Shown here: piece by piece, positions 27,037 through 39,742 of the stretch | Numbering within the stretch: position 1 is the first letter of the stretch | Layout of the letters: each line of letters opens with the position of its first letter | Source: Bradyrhizobium sp. RD5-C2 | GTDB taxonomy: Bacteria > Pseudomonadota > Alphaproteobacteria > Rhizobiales > Xanthobacteraceae | NCBI RefSeq assembly: GCF_019972155.1 | Contig: NZ_BOVL01000010.1 | Coordinates: 1 to 64,000 of the forward strand | Length of the DNA: 64,000 nt | Reading direction: 5' to 3' | Program-made: the position numbers and the translations under genes | Notes under the pieces: generated by a model | Database searches by the model: none | Seen by the model: only the letters and a program-made list of their open reading frames with translations | Told to the model about the DNA's origin: nothing

Positions 27037-27840
27037 CTATTGCGGCTGATCGTCCGCGTCGGCCTTCGGCCGTGCGCCGCCAAAGATCTTCGCGCCTTCC
27101 GCCGTCAGGTACGGCTTCAGCGTCTCCCACGGCACGAAGACGACATACTGGCCTTCGGCATAGGGGCCGACGGCGTAGGGCGGGTAGTGGAAGGTGAGGC
27201 CGGAGCTCTTGCCGGCTTCGGTCGACGGCGCCAGCGTCACGGCGCCGATCTTGAGCAGGGTCGGCTTCAGCTCCTTGTACCACTCGGCGGTTGCGGTCTC
27301 GCCGGCGCCGCGCCGCTTCTTCTCGGCGTTCAGCGCTGAGACGATCGCCTTGCGCATCGCCGTCAGGGTCGGGCCGTTGTCAGCTGTCTCGGTGAAGAAG
27401 GGACGGATGCTGATGCGCTTGTTCGCCGTCGTATCCCACAGGATGGTGTTGACGTCGGTGTTCGGATGCGCGCCGAGCGTGTCCATGTAATCGTCGCGCA
27501 GCACGCTGACATAGCGGCCGTCGACGACCGAGCGCACCGAATATTTGCGCTCGAAGGAATAGCCGCCGCGGTCTTTGAAGAGCTCAGGCTCGTCCTTGCG
27601 CGCGGAAGCCGCCTCCGCCGCGTTCTTGTCGAACCACTTCCGGCCTTCGGCAAGGCAATCGGCCGCCAGTGCGCTATCCGCCTTGATCTTGTCGTCGAGA
27701 TAGACGTTGGCCTCGATGCTGGCATTCTTGATCGTGGCGTCGGGCTTCGGATCGGCGGCGCGCGCAGGAAGGCAGAGGCAGGCCAGCAGGCCGGCAAGGC
27801 CCATGATGCGGACAGGCGTCATCGAGCGAGCGGCGCGCAT
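27037..27840 (-). CDS. Secreted DUF3298 (RsiV-like) protein
   Basis: 267 aa with a signal peptide (about 1-27, ending ARAADP). The mature part has the DUF3298/RsiV pattern: a beta-rich N-terminal domain (YSVRSVVDGRYVSVLRDDYM), a DTTANKRISIRPFF motif, and the C-terminal segment GLTFHYPPYAVGPYAEGQYVVFVPWETLKPYL. It has no anti-sigma domain, so it is likely a free periplasmic binding or lysozyme-contact protein. The start at 27840 is chosen because TTGGAG lies six bases upstream. It follows the mutase gene by 36 bp, so co-transcription is possible. Confidence 0.8.
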   Translation of the reverse strand: MRAARSMTPVRIMGLAGLLACLCLPARAADPKPDATIKNASIEANVYLDDKIKADSALAADCLAEGRKWFDKNAAEAASARKDEPELFKDRGGYSFERKYSVRSVVDGRYVSVLRDDYMDTLGAHPNTDVNTILWDTTANKRISIRPFFTETADNGPTLTAMRKAIVSALNAEKKRRGAGETATAEWYKELKPTLLKIGAVTLAPSTEAGKSSGLTFHYPPYAVGPYAEGQYVVFVPWETLKPYLTAEGAKIFGGARPKADADDQPQ

Positions 27841-27876
27841 GGAAAACTCCAAGTGAGGGAAGCGAAGGCGGCAGCG

Positions 27877-30033
<2,157 letters not shown>

Positions 30034-30045
30034 TCCTTGGATTCC

Positions 30046-30516
30046 TTAGTCATGGTCCGGATGCTGATGGCTGACGATGCTTGCCATCTTCTCCGGTCCG
30101 TAATTCTGCATTGTGGTTTGGCTCGGCAGGTTGGCGATGCCGACCACCCAGCCGTGGCGGGACTCAGTTCCGAATTGCTGCGTCGGGATCACCCGGTCGG
30201 GCCGGTCGAAGGCGCCGGTCATGATCTCGATACGGGGACCGTCGATCCGCCGGAAGCTGAGCGGCGTGCCGCAGGCGGCACAGAAGTCGCGCTCGGCGAT
30301 CGAGGAGGATTTGAACGCCGCCGGCTTGCCCCGGGTCCAGGCGAAATCCGTCTTGTTGATGTCGGCGAAAGAGGCGAACGGCGCGCCGGAGGCCTTTTGG
30401 CACATCCGGCAATGACAGATGCTGACGCGGTTCGGCGCCGCGGACACCGCAAAGCGCACGGCGCCGCACTGGCAACCGCCGGTCAGAACGGGTTTCGCTG
30501 GTGCCTCTGCCGTCAT
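30046..30516 (-). CDS. GFA-family (glutathione-dependent formaldehyde-activating-like) protein
   Basis: 156-aa zinc protein of the GFA fold. The metal-binding cysteines are seen in GGCQCGAVRFAV, CHCRMCQKASGAPF and DFCAACGTPLSF. Family members add glutathione to small aldehydes or have unknown roles. The start overlaps the small-subunit stop (ATGA), and the stop is 12 bp before the large-subunit gene, so it sits inside the mutase operon. That position is unusual and suggests either a role in removing a toxic by-product or simple insertion. Confidence 0.9.
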   Translation of the reverse strand: MTAEAPAKPVLTGGCQCGAVRFAVSAAPNRVSICHCRMCQKASGAPFASFADINKTDFAWTRGKPAAFKSSSIAERDFCAACGTPLSFRRIDGPRIEIMTGAFDRPDRVIPTQQFGTESRHGWVVGIANLPSQTTMQNYGPEKMASIVSHQHPDHD

Positions 30517-32387
30517 GCCTGCTCCATCCGCCGATAGGCGTCGCGCAATGTCGCCAGCGCGTCGCCGCCGGCGAAGACGAACTCACCGATGCCGACCGCC
30601 CGCAGCGCCGCTTCCTGGTCGCCGGGCCGCCCTGCCAGATAGATATGCCTTGCTCCGGCGCCGTGAAGGGCCTTGGCGGCCTCAGGGGCACTGACGGCAT
30701 AGACCTTGTCAGAGGAACAAAGGCACGCCATCGCCGCGCCCGAGGCCTTGAAGGCCGCGGCAACCGCCGCCGCGTCGGCAAAGCCCTCGCTGTCGATGGC
30801 CTCGATCCCGCCGGTCTCGAAGAAGCTTTTTGCAAATGTGGCGCGGGCCGTGAAATCCGCCGGCGTGCCGAGATTGGCGAGGAAGATTTTCGGCCGTGCG
30901 CCATGAGCCTTCAGCGCGGCGTCGGATTTGTCGCGCAGCGCCTCGAACGGTTCGGCAAGCCGCATCGGCGCGAGGGCGTCGAACCTGACTTTGGCACCGG
31001 CGGTGGAGACCTGGGCGGTGGGCTTCACGTCCAGCACAGCGAGATCAGCTTCGTGCAGGTTAGGGAATTCGCTGGCGCCGGTCAGCACGTCGCGGCGCTT
31101 CGCCACATTGGCTTCGCGCTGCGCTCGCGTCGCGGCGACCCTCTGTTGCAGCAGCCCTTGCTCGAGCGCGGTGAAGGCGCCGCCGGCCTTTTCGATCTCC
31201 TGGAACAGCGTCCACGCCGCCTCGCAGAGCTGCGAGGTCAGCGTCTCGATGCCGCCGGCGCCTGCCGCGGGATCGGAAACCTTGGCCAGGTTGGACTCGT
31301 CGAGCAGCACGAGTTGCGTGTTGCGCGCCACGCGGCGGGCGAAATCGTCCGGCAGGCCGAGCGCCAGCGTGTGCGGCAGCACGGTGATGGCATTGGCGCC
31401 GCCGAGCCCGGCCGCAAAGGTCGCGATCGTCGCGCGCAGCATGTTCACGTTGGGGTCGCGCTGGGTCAGCATCCGCCAGGCGGTCTGCGCATTGACAAAG
31501 ATCGGCTTCGGCGCGAGGCCGCAGGCCTCTTCGATCCTTGCCCAGAGACGACGCAGCGCGCGGAATTTCGCCATGGTCAGGAACTGGTCGGCATCGGCGC
31601 TGAGCCGGAACGACACGGCTGCACGCGCCGCGTCGAGATCAAGCCCTGCGCCTTCCAGCATGCGCAGATAGGCGAGCGCGGTCGCGAGCGTGAAGGCGAG
31701 CTCCTGCACCTCGGAGCCACCGGCATCATGGACCGGCCGGCCGTCGGCCAGCACGAACGGCCCCTTGAAGCCGCGCTTGATCAGACCGTTGACGACCTGG
31801 CCGAAAGACTTTTCGTAATTGGGCCAGGCGATGGCGGCTGCACCTCGTACTGCAATCGTGCTGAGCGCCTGGTAATTGAAATGCAGGTCGAGCTTGGCGG
31901 GATCGAGCTTGCGGGCCTCGATCATCTCGGCAAACGTCTCGCCGGCGTTCTCGCGTCCGATCACCGGGTTGAGCGCGATCATGATGCCGGCATCGAGATG
32001 GACGCCGCCGCAGGCCCGCGCCAGCGTCTTCTTGCTGGCGTCCGTGAGACCGAAGCCGCGCGCGCCGGGACCGCCGGCGAACTCGAATTCGAGGCCGGTC
32101 GCTCCGTTCTCGAGATCCTGCAAGGCCTGCGCATTGGCCGCTGCGGCATCGGGATGGTCGACCCGCTGCAGGATCTGCCAGGGGGTGGCGGCGGCACGGC
32201 CGGGAAGCGGGCTCAGATTGGTGGCGCGGCGATAGATCGGATCGATCCTCAAACCATCATAGGTCTTGCCGACCAGCTTCTCGTACGGCGCGCCCTTCAG
32301 CACGCCGTCGACCAGCTTGCGCCAGTCGTCATAGGTCGCAGGAGCAAAATCCGAAGCCAGAGCCAAATCGTCAGTCGAGGTCGTCAT
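30513..32387 (-). CDS. mutA: Methylmalonyl-CoA mutase, small subunit
   Basis: 624 aa, the non-catalytic partner in alpha-beta methylmalonyl-CoA mutases. It shares the barrel layout with the large subunit (LPHTLALGLPDDFARRVARNTQLVLLDESNLAK), but its C-terminal B12-like domain lacks the DxHxxG motif. The start at 32387 (MTTSTDDLALA) is preferred over the frame to 32450, which reads into the folate spacer. It overlaps the GFA gene by four bases. Confidence 0.92.
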   Translation of the reverse strand: MTTSTDDLALASDFAPATYDDWRKLVDGVLKGAPYEKLVGKTYDGLRIDPIYRRATNLSPLPGRAAATPWQILQRVDHPDAAAANAQALQDLENGATGLEFEFAGGPGARGFGLTDASKKTLARACGGVHLDAGIMIALNPVIGRENAGETFAEMIEARKLDPAKLDLHFNYQALSTIAVRGAAAIAWPNYEKSFGQVVNGLIKRGFKGPFVLADGRPVHDAGGSEVQELAFTLATALAYLRMLEGAGLDLDAARAAVSFRLSADADQFLTMAKFRALRRLWARIEEACGLAPKPIFVNAQTAWRMLTQRDPNVNMLRATIATFAAGLGGANAITVLPHTLALGLPDDFARRVARNTQLVLLDESNLAKVSDPAAGAGGIETLTSQLCEAAWTLFQEIEKAGGAFTALEQGLLQQRVAATRAQREANVAKRRDVLTGASEFPNLHEADLAVLDVKPTAQVSTAGAKVRFDALAPMRLAEPFEALRDKSDAALKAHGARPKIFLANLGTPADFTARATFAKSFFETGGIEAIDSEGFADAAAVAAAFKASGAAMACLCSSDKVYAVSAPEAAKALHGAGARHIYLAGRPGDQEAALRAVGIGEFVFAGGDALATLRDAYRRMEQA

Positions 32388-32494
32388 CCGCCCAAATCGT
32401 CCTTCATCGGCCCCGCGACGGGGTCCCTTGATTTGGCCGGAAATTGCCACGGGCGGGCGGCCAAGCCAAACGGTTGTTTGCGCTCGTGCGGCTT

Positions 32495-32986
32495 TTAATC
32501 GAGGTCCGCTAGACGGAAAATACCGTCGGTCGAGACCCCAGCCAGGGCATCCGCGACGCGGCGCCCGGCGATGACGCGGTCGGGAACGATTTCGGCCAGC
32601 GGCACCAGCACGAAGGCGCGCTCGAACAAACGCGGGTGCGGCAGCGTCAGTTCCGGCTTGTCGAGTGTGATGTCGTCATAGGCGATCAGGTCGAGGTCGA
32701 GGGTGCGCGGCCCCCAGCGCTGCTCGTTCTTGCGGTCGCGACCGAATTTGCTTTCGATCTTGTGCAGCGTGAACAGCAGCGCGTGCGGATCGAGGCTGGT
32801 GTCGATCTCGATGCAGGCATTGATGAAGGTGTCCTGCTGCGCTTCGCCCCAGGGCGGCGTCGAATAGTCCGACGAGCGCGCCACGAGCGCTGCCTGCGTC
32901 ATGCCGCAGATATTGGCGATCGCCTTGCGAAACGTCGTGCGGACGTCGCCGACATTGCCGCCGAGTGCGATCAGGACGTCAGCCAT
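32495..32986 (-). CDS. folK: Hydroxymethyldihydropterin pyrophosphokinase
   Basis: 163 aa. It activates 6-hydroxymethyl-7,8-dihydropterin with ATP in folate synthesis. Seen motifs are LIALGGNVGDV at the N-terminus, PPWGEAQQDTFINACIEIDT, and the RWGPRTLDLDLIAYDD signature. The gene is the last of folP-folB-folK, four bp after folB. Confidence 0.95.
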   Translation of the reverse strand: MADVLIALGGNVGDVRTTFRKAIANICGMTQAALVARSSDYSTPPWGEAQQDTFINACIEIDTSLDPHALLFTLHKIESKFGRDRKNEQRWGPRTLDLDLIAYDDITLDKPELTLPHPRLFERAFVLVPLAEIVPDRVIAGRRVADALAGVSTDGIFRLADLD

Positions 32987-32990
32987 CGGT

Positions 32991-33371
32991 TCAACCGTGC
33001 GGCGGCGGATGCCGCGAGCGGGTCAGCACCACGCCGACATCGTCGAAGATCGCGGCGATCGGCGCATGCGGCTTGTGCACGGTGACCTTGACCGCCCTGA
33101 CGCGCGGGAAGCTCGCCAAGATGTCATCGGCCACCGCGCCGGCGGCGCGCTCCAGCAGCTTGTAATTGGTGTTCTTGAATGCCGATGTCGCGGTCGCCAC
33201 CACGTTGGAATAGGACACCGTGTCGGAGAGGCGGTCGGTGCGCGAGGATTCCGAGAGGTCGGTATAGAGCTCGAGGTCGATGACGAAGCGCTGCCCGACT
33301 TCGGTCTCATGTTCCATCACGCCATGACGGGCATGGATGACGATCCCGGTGATGAAGATCGTGTCGGTCAT
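32991..33371 (-). CDS. folB: Dihydroneopterin aldolase
   Basis: 126 aa. It converts 7,8-dihydroneopterin to hydroxymethyldihydropterin. The pattern ARHGVMEHETEVGQRFVIDL, followed by DTVSYSNVV and LLERAAGAVADDIL, is typical of FolB. The start overlaps the folP stop by four bases. Confidence 0.95.
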   Translation of the reverse strand: MTDTIFITGIVIHARHGVMEHETEVGQRFVIDLELYTDLSESSRTDRLSDTVSYSNVVATATSAFKNTNYKLLERAAGAVADDILASFPRVRAVKVTVHKPHAPIAAIFDDVGVVLTRSRHPPPHG

Positions 33372-34222
33372 TGCTGTCCCTCGATTGCCGCGGCCACCCG
33401 CAGCGCCTGAACGGTTTCCGCGACGTCGTGCGCACGGATGATGCGGGCGCCATGCTGCGCAGCGATCAGATGCGCCGCGATCGAGCCGCCGATCCGCTGT
33501 TGCGGTTCGGAGGCCACGACCGTGCTGATGAAACGCTTGCGCGAGGCGCCGACCAGCACCGGCAGGCGGAACGCGTTGAGCTCGTTGAGCCGCGCCAGTG
33601 CGATCATGCTCTGCTCCGGCGTCTTGCCGAAGCCGATGCCGGGATCGAGCACGATTCGGTCGTCGGCAATGCCGGCGCGCGCTGCGATCTCGAGCGAGCG
33701 TTCAAAGAAGGCCGTGATGTCCTGCATGATGTCGATCGCGGGATCAGCCTGCTCGCGATTGTGCGTGATGATCACGGGCACGCCGCGCGCGGCGACGAGC
33801 GGCGCCATGCCGGCATCGTGCTGCAGGCCCCAGACGTCATTGGCGATCGCCGCACCCTGGTCGAGCGCCCAGGCCACGACCTCCGACTTCATGCTGTCGA
33901 TCGAGACCGGCACGCCGAGCGCGACCACCTCGGTCAGCACCAGCTTCAGCCGCGCCATTTCGGCCTCAGCGGTGACCGGCTGCGAGCCGTAGGGGCGGGT
34001 CGATTCCGCGCCGATATCGATGATGTCGGCGCCCTCGGCGATCAGCCTGCGGGCCTGGGCCAGCGCTTGTTCGGGCGCGATGAACTGGCCGCCGTCGGAG
34101 AACGAGTCCGGCGTGACGTTCAGGATGCCCATCACGGCGGGATAGGGTCGCGACAGCAGCGCCGGCAGCACCGCCGATACGGCCGGGCCGGTCACCGCCG
34201 ATGCTATGGGCTTGGTCGCCAT
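33368..34222 (-). CDS. folP: Dihydropteroate synthase
   Basis: 284 aa TIM-barrel enzyme that joins hydroxymethyldihydropterin and p-aminobenzoate; it is the sulfonamide target. Signature motifs are MGILNVTPDSFSDGG and DIGAESTRPYG, then DPGIGFGKTPEQ. I chose ATG at 34222; another ATG is one codon earlier. It heads the folate operon. Confidence 0.95.
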   Translation of the reverse strand: MATKPIASAVTGPAVSAVLPALLSRPYPAVMGILNVTPDSFSDGGQFIAPEQALAQARRLIAEGADIIDIGAESTRPYGSQPVTAEAEMARLKLVLTEVVALGVPVSIDSMKSEVVAWALDQGAAIANDVWGLQHDAGMAPLVAARGVPVIITHNREQADPAIDIMQDITAFFERSLEIAARAGIADDRIVLDPGIGFGKTPEQSMIALARLNELNAFRLPVLVGASRKRFISTVVASEPQQRIGGSIAAHLIAAQHGARIIRAHDVAETVQALRVAAAIEGQQ

Positions 34223-34324
34223 CATGCGGTGGCTTTGCGCTGCCCGCAGCGGCAAGTCAAGGTGCCGCGGCGATGCGTGGCGCCGGCGGCCGCAGGTGCG
34301 GTTAAGGCAGGCTAATAGGCGATG

Positions 34325-34732
34325 CTAATAGGTGATCTTGAGCGGCAGCTTGCGTGCCTGTTCAATCAGCAGCTCGACTGACTTTTCTGAGGGCATCACG
34401 CGGACGAGCTTACGCCGCACATTGGCGTCCTTCATGCTCTGCGCCAGCCGCGACGGGTTGCGCTGCGCGAGCTCCCGCACGGTGGTGACGCCGGCGGCGC
34501 GGACCAGCCCGACCTTCGCCTTGCCCATGCCGGGAATCCGCATGTAGTCGGAGATGTTGGCCCATTCGAGCAATTGTTGTTCGCTGATCCCGGTCTTGGC
34601 GGCGAGCGCCTTGCGTCCCTTGACGGTGCGGGCGGCTTCAAGCAGTGCGTCGGTCGTGCGGATACCCTGCGATTTCAGTTTGGTTGCGCAATAGGCGGAC
34701 AGGCCTTCGATCTCGGAGAGGGGGTATGTCAT
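34325..34732 (-). CDS. DUF4332 (helix-hairpin-helix-like) protein
   Basis: 135 aa. It has tandem helix-hairpin-helix-like halves (AYCATKLKSQGIRTTDALLEAA and ISDYMRIPGMGKAKVGLVRAAGVTTV), the pattern of DUF4332 proteins. A DNA-contact role is possible but not shown. It stands alone, 70 bp downstream of a leftward DUF2267-like gene. Confidence 0.75.
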   Translation of the reverse strand: MTYPLSEIEGLSAYCATKLKSQGIRTTDALLEAARTVKGRKALAAKTGISEQQLLEWANISDYMRIPGMGKAKVGLVRAAGVTTVRELAQRNPSRLAQSMKDANVRRKLVRVMPSEKSVELLIEQARKLPLKITY

Positions 34733-34794
34733 GATACTCGTATGCAGGTAACAGGTAGAAGGGAGCGCGCGCGCAGGGGCGTTCGGAAAGTGCC

Positions 34795-35160
34795 TCAGGC
34801 GAACTGGCTGAGGCCCGGCGTCCCCGAGATGATCTCGCCCATTTGATCCGCTCCGATTTTGTCGCGGCCGAACCTGAAAAGTTCACGCGCGACGTTTTGA
34901 ATTTCACCCATGCTCAGGCCAAGCGCCATCAGCCGGGTGCCGACAGCCATCAGACCGCCGCCCATCAACCGCGATAGGCCACCGCTGTTGTTGGAGGCGG
35001 CGATTGCCGCTTCGGCACCGGGGATTTGGTCGATCAGAGCCTGGACTTTGTCGGACGGTCCCTCGTTACGGAGGAAACCCAGAACGATGCCGATGGTTTT
35101 TTCAGCGACAGCGCCATCGATGCCGGCCTTCGCGGCCAGCTGTCCAACCAATTCGTCCAT
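34795..35160 (-). CDS. Small helical protein, DUF2267-like
   Basis: 121 aa, with a helical N-terminal part (VGQLAAKAGIDGAVAEKTIGIVLGFLR) and a glycine-rich middle (SGGLSRLMGGGLMAVGTRLMALGLSMGE). The composition resembles DUF2267 or DUF2780 proteins. Function unknown. I prefer ATG 35160, preceded by GGGGCAAG, over 35175. Confidence 0.6.
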   Translation of the reverse strand: MDELVGQLAAKAGIDGAVAEKTIGIVLGFLRNEGPSDKVQALIDQIPGAEAAIAASNNSGGLSRLMGGGLMAVGTRLMALGLSMGEIQNVARELFRFGRDKIGADQMGEIISGTPGLSQFA

Positions 35161-35514
35161 CTTGCCCCGCCTCAACCGGACTTTGCCGGATCGTTCTTAA
35201 GGATTTATCTTGAGCGCCTGTGTCACGAAATACAAGCGATCCGCGCATTTCAGTTGGTTTTCTTTTTCAATCGCGCTGTGACTGTGGCCTCGTTGCAAGA
35301 GTGAGCGGCGGATTCACACCATCTTGTCGCAATGCGCAATGCCTTTCGTCACTTCGCCGGGAATAAAATATGAGGAACCAGTGGCGCGACAATATACGTC
35401 AGCTCGCGCTGACGGTTTCAATCGACCGGCAAGATGCAATATGATGGCACTGGTTCGCTATTGAACCGGGTGTGATGATCGAAACGATCTAAATCTGCGC
35501 GAAGAGGCGAAGCG
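35161..35514. other. Divergent intergenic region (small helical protein / HerA-like ATPase)
   Basis: About 350 bp, comparatively AT-rich, with no credible gene. It should hold the promoters of both flanking genes. A GGAAC near 35372 resembles the -35 of an EcfG promoter but lacks a correctly spaced -10. The AGAGG upstream of 35515 is the ribosome site of the HerA-like gene. Confidence 0.5.
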
Positions 35515-37134
<1,620 letters not shown>

Positions 37135-37229
37135 CATCGCGATCATCCGGCCGGAACGGCCGACCGGCTTTGCCTCCGGCGGCCGGCGCGCTACAACGTC
37201 GGCAATGTCCAAACAAAAGGATATCCGCG

Positions 37230-38630
37230 ATGTCCAACGTCAAGCTGCAGCCCGTCCTCGACCGTATCGACGCCGATTTCGACAACAGTCTCGAGCGGCT
37301 GTTCACGCTGCTGCGGATCAAATCGATCTCGGCCGATCCGGCCTTTGCCAATGACTGCAAGGCGGCTGCCGATCACCTCGCCAAGGATATCGCAACCCTC
37401 GGCTTCAAGACCGAGGTGCGTCCGACCGCCGGCCATCCGGCCGTGGTCGGCAAGCTGAACGGTGCCACCGACGGGCGCCCGCATGTGCTGTTCTACGGTC
37501 ACTACGACGTGCAGCCGGTCGATCCGCTGAATCTCTGGCACCGTCCGCCGTTCGAGCCCGCGGTGACCGACCATGCCGACGGGCGCAAGATCATCGTCGC
37601 GCGCGGCGCCGAGGACGACAAGGGACAGCTGATGACCTTCGTCGAGGCGTGCCGGGCCTGGAAGGCGGTGACGGGGTCGCTGCCGATCGACATCACCATC
37701 GTCATCGAGGGCGAGGAGGAGATCGGCTCGAAGAACTTCGTGCCGTTCCTCGAAGCGAACAAGGCCGAGCTCAAGGCGGACTTCGCGCTGGTCTGCGATA
37801 CCGGCATGTGGGATCCGAACACGCCGGCGATCACGACCTCGCTGCGCGGCCTGGTCTATGACGAGGTCAAGATCAAGGCTGCCAATCGCGACCTGCATTC
37901 CGGCGTGTTCGGCGGCGGCGCGCAGAATCCGATCCGCGTGCTGACGCGGATCCTCGGCGGCCTGCACGACGAGAACGGCCACATCACCATCCCCGGCTTC
38001 TATGACGGCGTGAAGGATCTGCCGCCGGACATCCTGGCGCAGTGGAAGCAGCTCAATCTGACGGCGGACAGCTTCCTCAAGCCGATCGGCCTTTCGGTGC
38101 CGGCCGGCGAGAAGGATCGGATCCTGATCGAGCAGGTCTCCTCGCGTCCGACCTGCGACATCAACGGCATCGTCGGCGGCTATACCGGCGAGGGGTCGAA
38201 GACGGTGATCCCGGCGGAGGCGTCGGCTAAGGTCTCGTTCCGCCTGGTCGAAGGACAGGACCCCGAGAAGATCCGCAAGGCGTTCCGCGATTACGTGACG
38301 GCGCGCGTGCCGGCGGATTGCAAGGCCGAGTTCATCGATCATTCCTCTGCGCCGGCGATCGCGCTCGACTGGAACATGAAGCCGCTGGCCGCCGCCCGCC
38401 GTGCGCTGACCGACGAATGGGGTAAGGAGGCGCTCTTGGTCGGCTCCGGCGCCTCGATCCCGATCGTCGCCGACTTCAAGCGCACGCTCGGCCTCGACAG
38501 CGTGCTGGTCGGCTTCGGGCTCGACGACGACAACATCCATTCGCCGAACGAGAAGTACGACCTCAAGAGCTACCACAAGGGCATCCGCTCCTGGGCGCGG
38601 ATCCTCGCAGCATTCGCCGACGCCAAGTAG
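37230..38630 (+). CDS. M20-family dipeptidase/metallopeptidase
   Basis: 466 aa zinc peptidase of the M20/ArgE/CNDP-like group. Metal ligands and catalytic residues appear in order: HYDVQPVD, GAEDDKGQL, IEGEEEIGS, CDTGMWDP and the late DDDNIHSPNEKY. The dimerisation insert is typical. ATG at 37230 is used, not the earlier 37170. An intrinsic terminator follows at 38651. Confidence 0.9.
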   Translation: MSNVKLQPVLDRIDADFDNSLERLFTLLRIKSISADPAFANDCKAAADHLAKDIATLGFKTEVRPTAGHPAVVGKLNGATDGRPHVLFYGHYDVQPVDPLNLWHRPPFEPAVTDHADGRKIIVARGAEDDKGQLMTFVEACRAWKAVTGSLPIDITIVIEGEEEIGSKNFVPFLEANKAELKADFALVCDTGMWDPNTPAITTSLRGLVYDEVKIKAANRDLHSGVFGGGAQNPIRVLTRILGGLHDENGHITIPGFYDGVKDLPPDILAQWKQLNLTADSFLKPIGLSVPAGEKDRILIEQVSSRPTCDINGIVGGYTGEGSKTVIPAEASAKVSFRLVEGQDPEKIRKAFRDYVTARVPADCKAEFIDHSSAPAIALDWNMKPLAAARRALTDEWGKEALLVGSGASIPIVADFKRTLGLDSVLVGFGLDDDNIHSPNEKYDLKSYHKGIRSWARILAAFADAK

Positions 38631-38650
38631 CGCGAGGCGCACCGCACGCA

Positions 38651-38680
38651 AAAACGCCGCCCGGAATTGGGCGGCGTTTT
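38651..38680. terminator. Intrinsic terminator downstream of the dipeptidase gene
   Basis: Perfect stem AAAACGCCGCCC (38651-38662) and GGGCGGCGTTTT (38669-38680) with a six-base GGAATT loop. Its A-rich left arm and T-rich right arm allow termination in both directions between convergent genes. Confidence 0.85.
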
Positions 38681-38735
38681 GATTCAGGTCGTGTAGAGGG
38701 TGTTGGTGGCTAGCTTACCCGAAGATTGTGAAATT

Positions 38736-39515
38736 TCAATCACGGTAGCCGGGATTCACCCGGTCGAGCTTGCGCAGCAGCGGCGGCCAGACCAGCTGCG
38801 TCGAGCGCAGCTCGGCGCGATCCGGATTGGAGAGCAGCTCGGTGTTCTTGTCGATCGCGTGCTGGTCGACCGGATAGACGCTTCCGCCGAGCGCGCGGGT
38901 CGCTACCTGCATCGAGCAGGCGCGCTCCAGATGGTACATCCGCTCGAACGCGGAGGCGACCGAGCGGCCGACCGTCAGCGTGCCGTGATTGCGCAGCAGC
39001 ATGTGGTTCTTGGTGCCGAGATCGCGCTGCAGGCGCGGCCGCTCGTCATGATCGAGCGCGATGCCTTCATAGTCGTGATAGGCGAGGTCGTGGGTGACGA
39101 GCTGCGCGGTCTGGTTCAACGGCAGCAACCCATCGGGGCCGCTCGACACCGCGGTGCCGTCGACCGTGTGCAGATGGAGCACGCAGCCGGCGTCCTCGCG
39201 CACCTCGTGGATCGCCGAATGGATGGTGAAGCCGGCCGGGTTGATGCTGTAGTCGCTCTTCGAGAGCTGGTTGCCGTCGAGGTCGACCTTGACCAGGCTC
39301 GAGGCGGTGATCTCGTCGAACATCAACCCGTACGGGTTGATCAGGAAGTGATGCTCGGGTCCGGGCACCCGGGCCGAAATGTGGGTGTCGACCAGATCGT
39401 CCCAGCCGTAGAGCGCGACGAGCCGGTAGCAGGCGGCAAGATTGATCCGCTGCTCCCATTCCGCCGCACTGATATCCGACGGCACTTCCTTCAGGCGCGC
39501 TTCCGCTGGCGACAT
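38736..39515 (-). CDS. Class II aldolase/adducin family protein
   Basis: 259 aa zinc aldolase-fold protein. The zinc ligands are in CVLHLHTVDG (HxH) and LRNHGTLTVG, matching class II aldolases that act on fuculose or ribulose phosphates; this subgroup is often uncharacterised. The substrate is unknown. Convergent with the dipeptidase gene. Confidence 0.85.
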   Translation of the reverse strand: MSPAEARLKEVPSDISAAEWEQRINLAACYRLVALYGWDDLVDTHISARVPGPEHHFLINPYGLMFDEITASSLVKVDLDGNQLSKSDYSINPAGFTIHSAIHEVREDAGCVLHLHTVDGTAVSSGPDGLLPLNQTAQLVTHDLAYHDYEGIALDHDERPRLQRDLGTKNHMLLRNHGTLTVGRSVASAFERMYHLERACSMQVATRALGGSVYPVDQHAIDKNTELLSNPDRAELRSTQLVWPPLLRKLDRVNPGYRD

Positions 39516-39689
39516 GGCCGATTGCTCCGTTTATGGCTGTTGCTTGGGCTGAGCCTAGCGCCGCCGCCGGAGCGCAGCAAGGCAGCATACCGGCGTGACA
39601 GTCATGCCAGCATGCGGCCCACGATCCGAATGGCGACGGTCGGTGGGCAGCCGCAGGGTCGATCTTCCAAGGCCGCGATCGGCGAGAGT

Positions 39690-39742
39690 ATTTTCGGCTC
39701 TGATTGACGCGAACCGGCGTCGACTTCGTTCGAAAGCGCTCT
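39690..39742. repeat. Dispersed intergenic repeat, copy B (reverse orientation)
   Basis: Reverse complement begins AGAGCGCTTTCGAACGAAG and contains GCCGGTTCGCGTCAA, matching copy A at 21190. It ends at the stop of the glycosyltransferase-like gene (39741). Confidence 0.65.

Noticed and set aside
30501..32498. Long rightward open reading frame of 665 codons
   Set aside because: Antisense to the mutase small subunit; no motifs.
35340..35420. EcfG-type promoter near 35372
   Set aside because: GGAAC is present but the following CGTC is 18 bases away and differs from CGTT, so spacing and -10 both fail.
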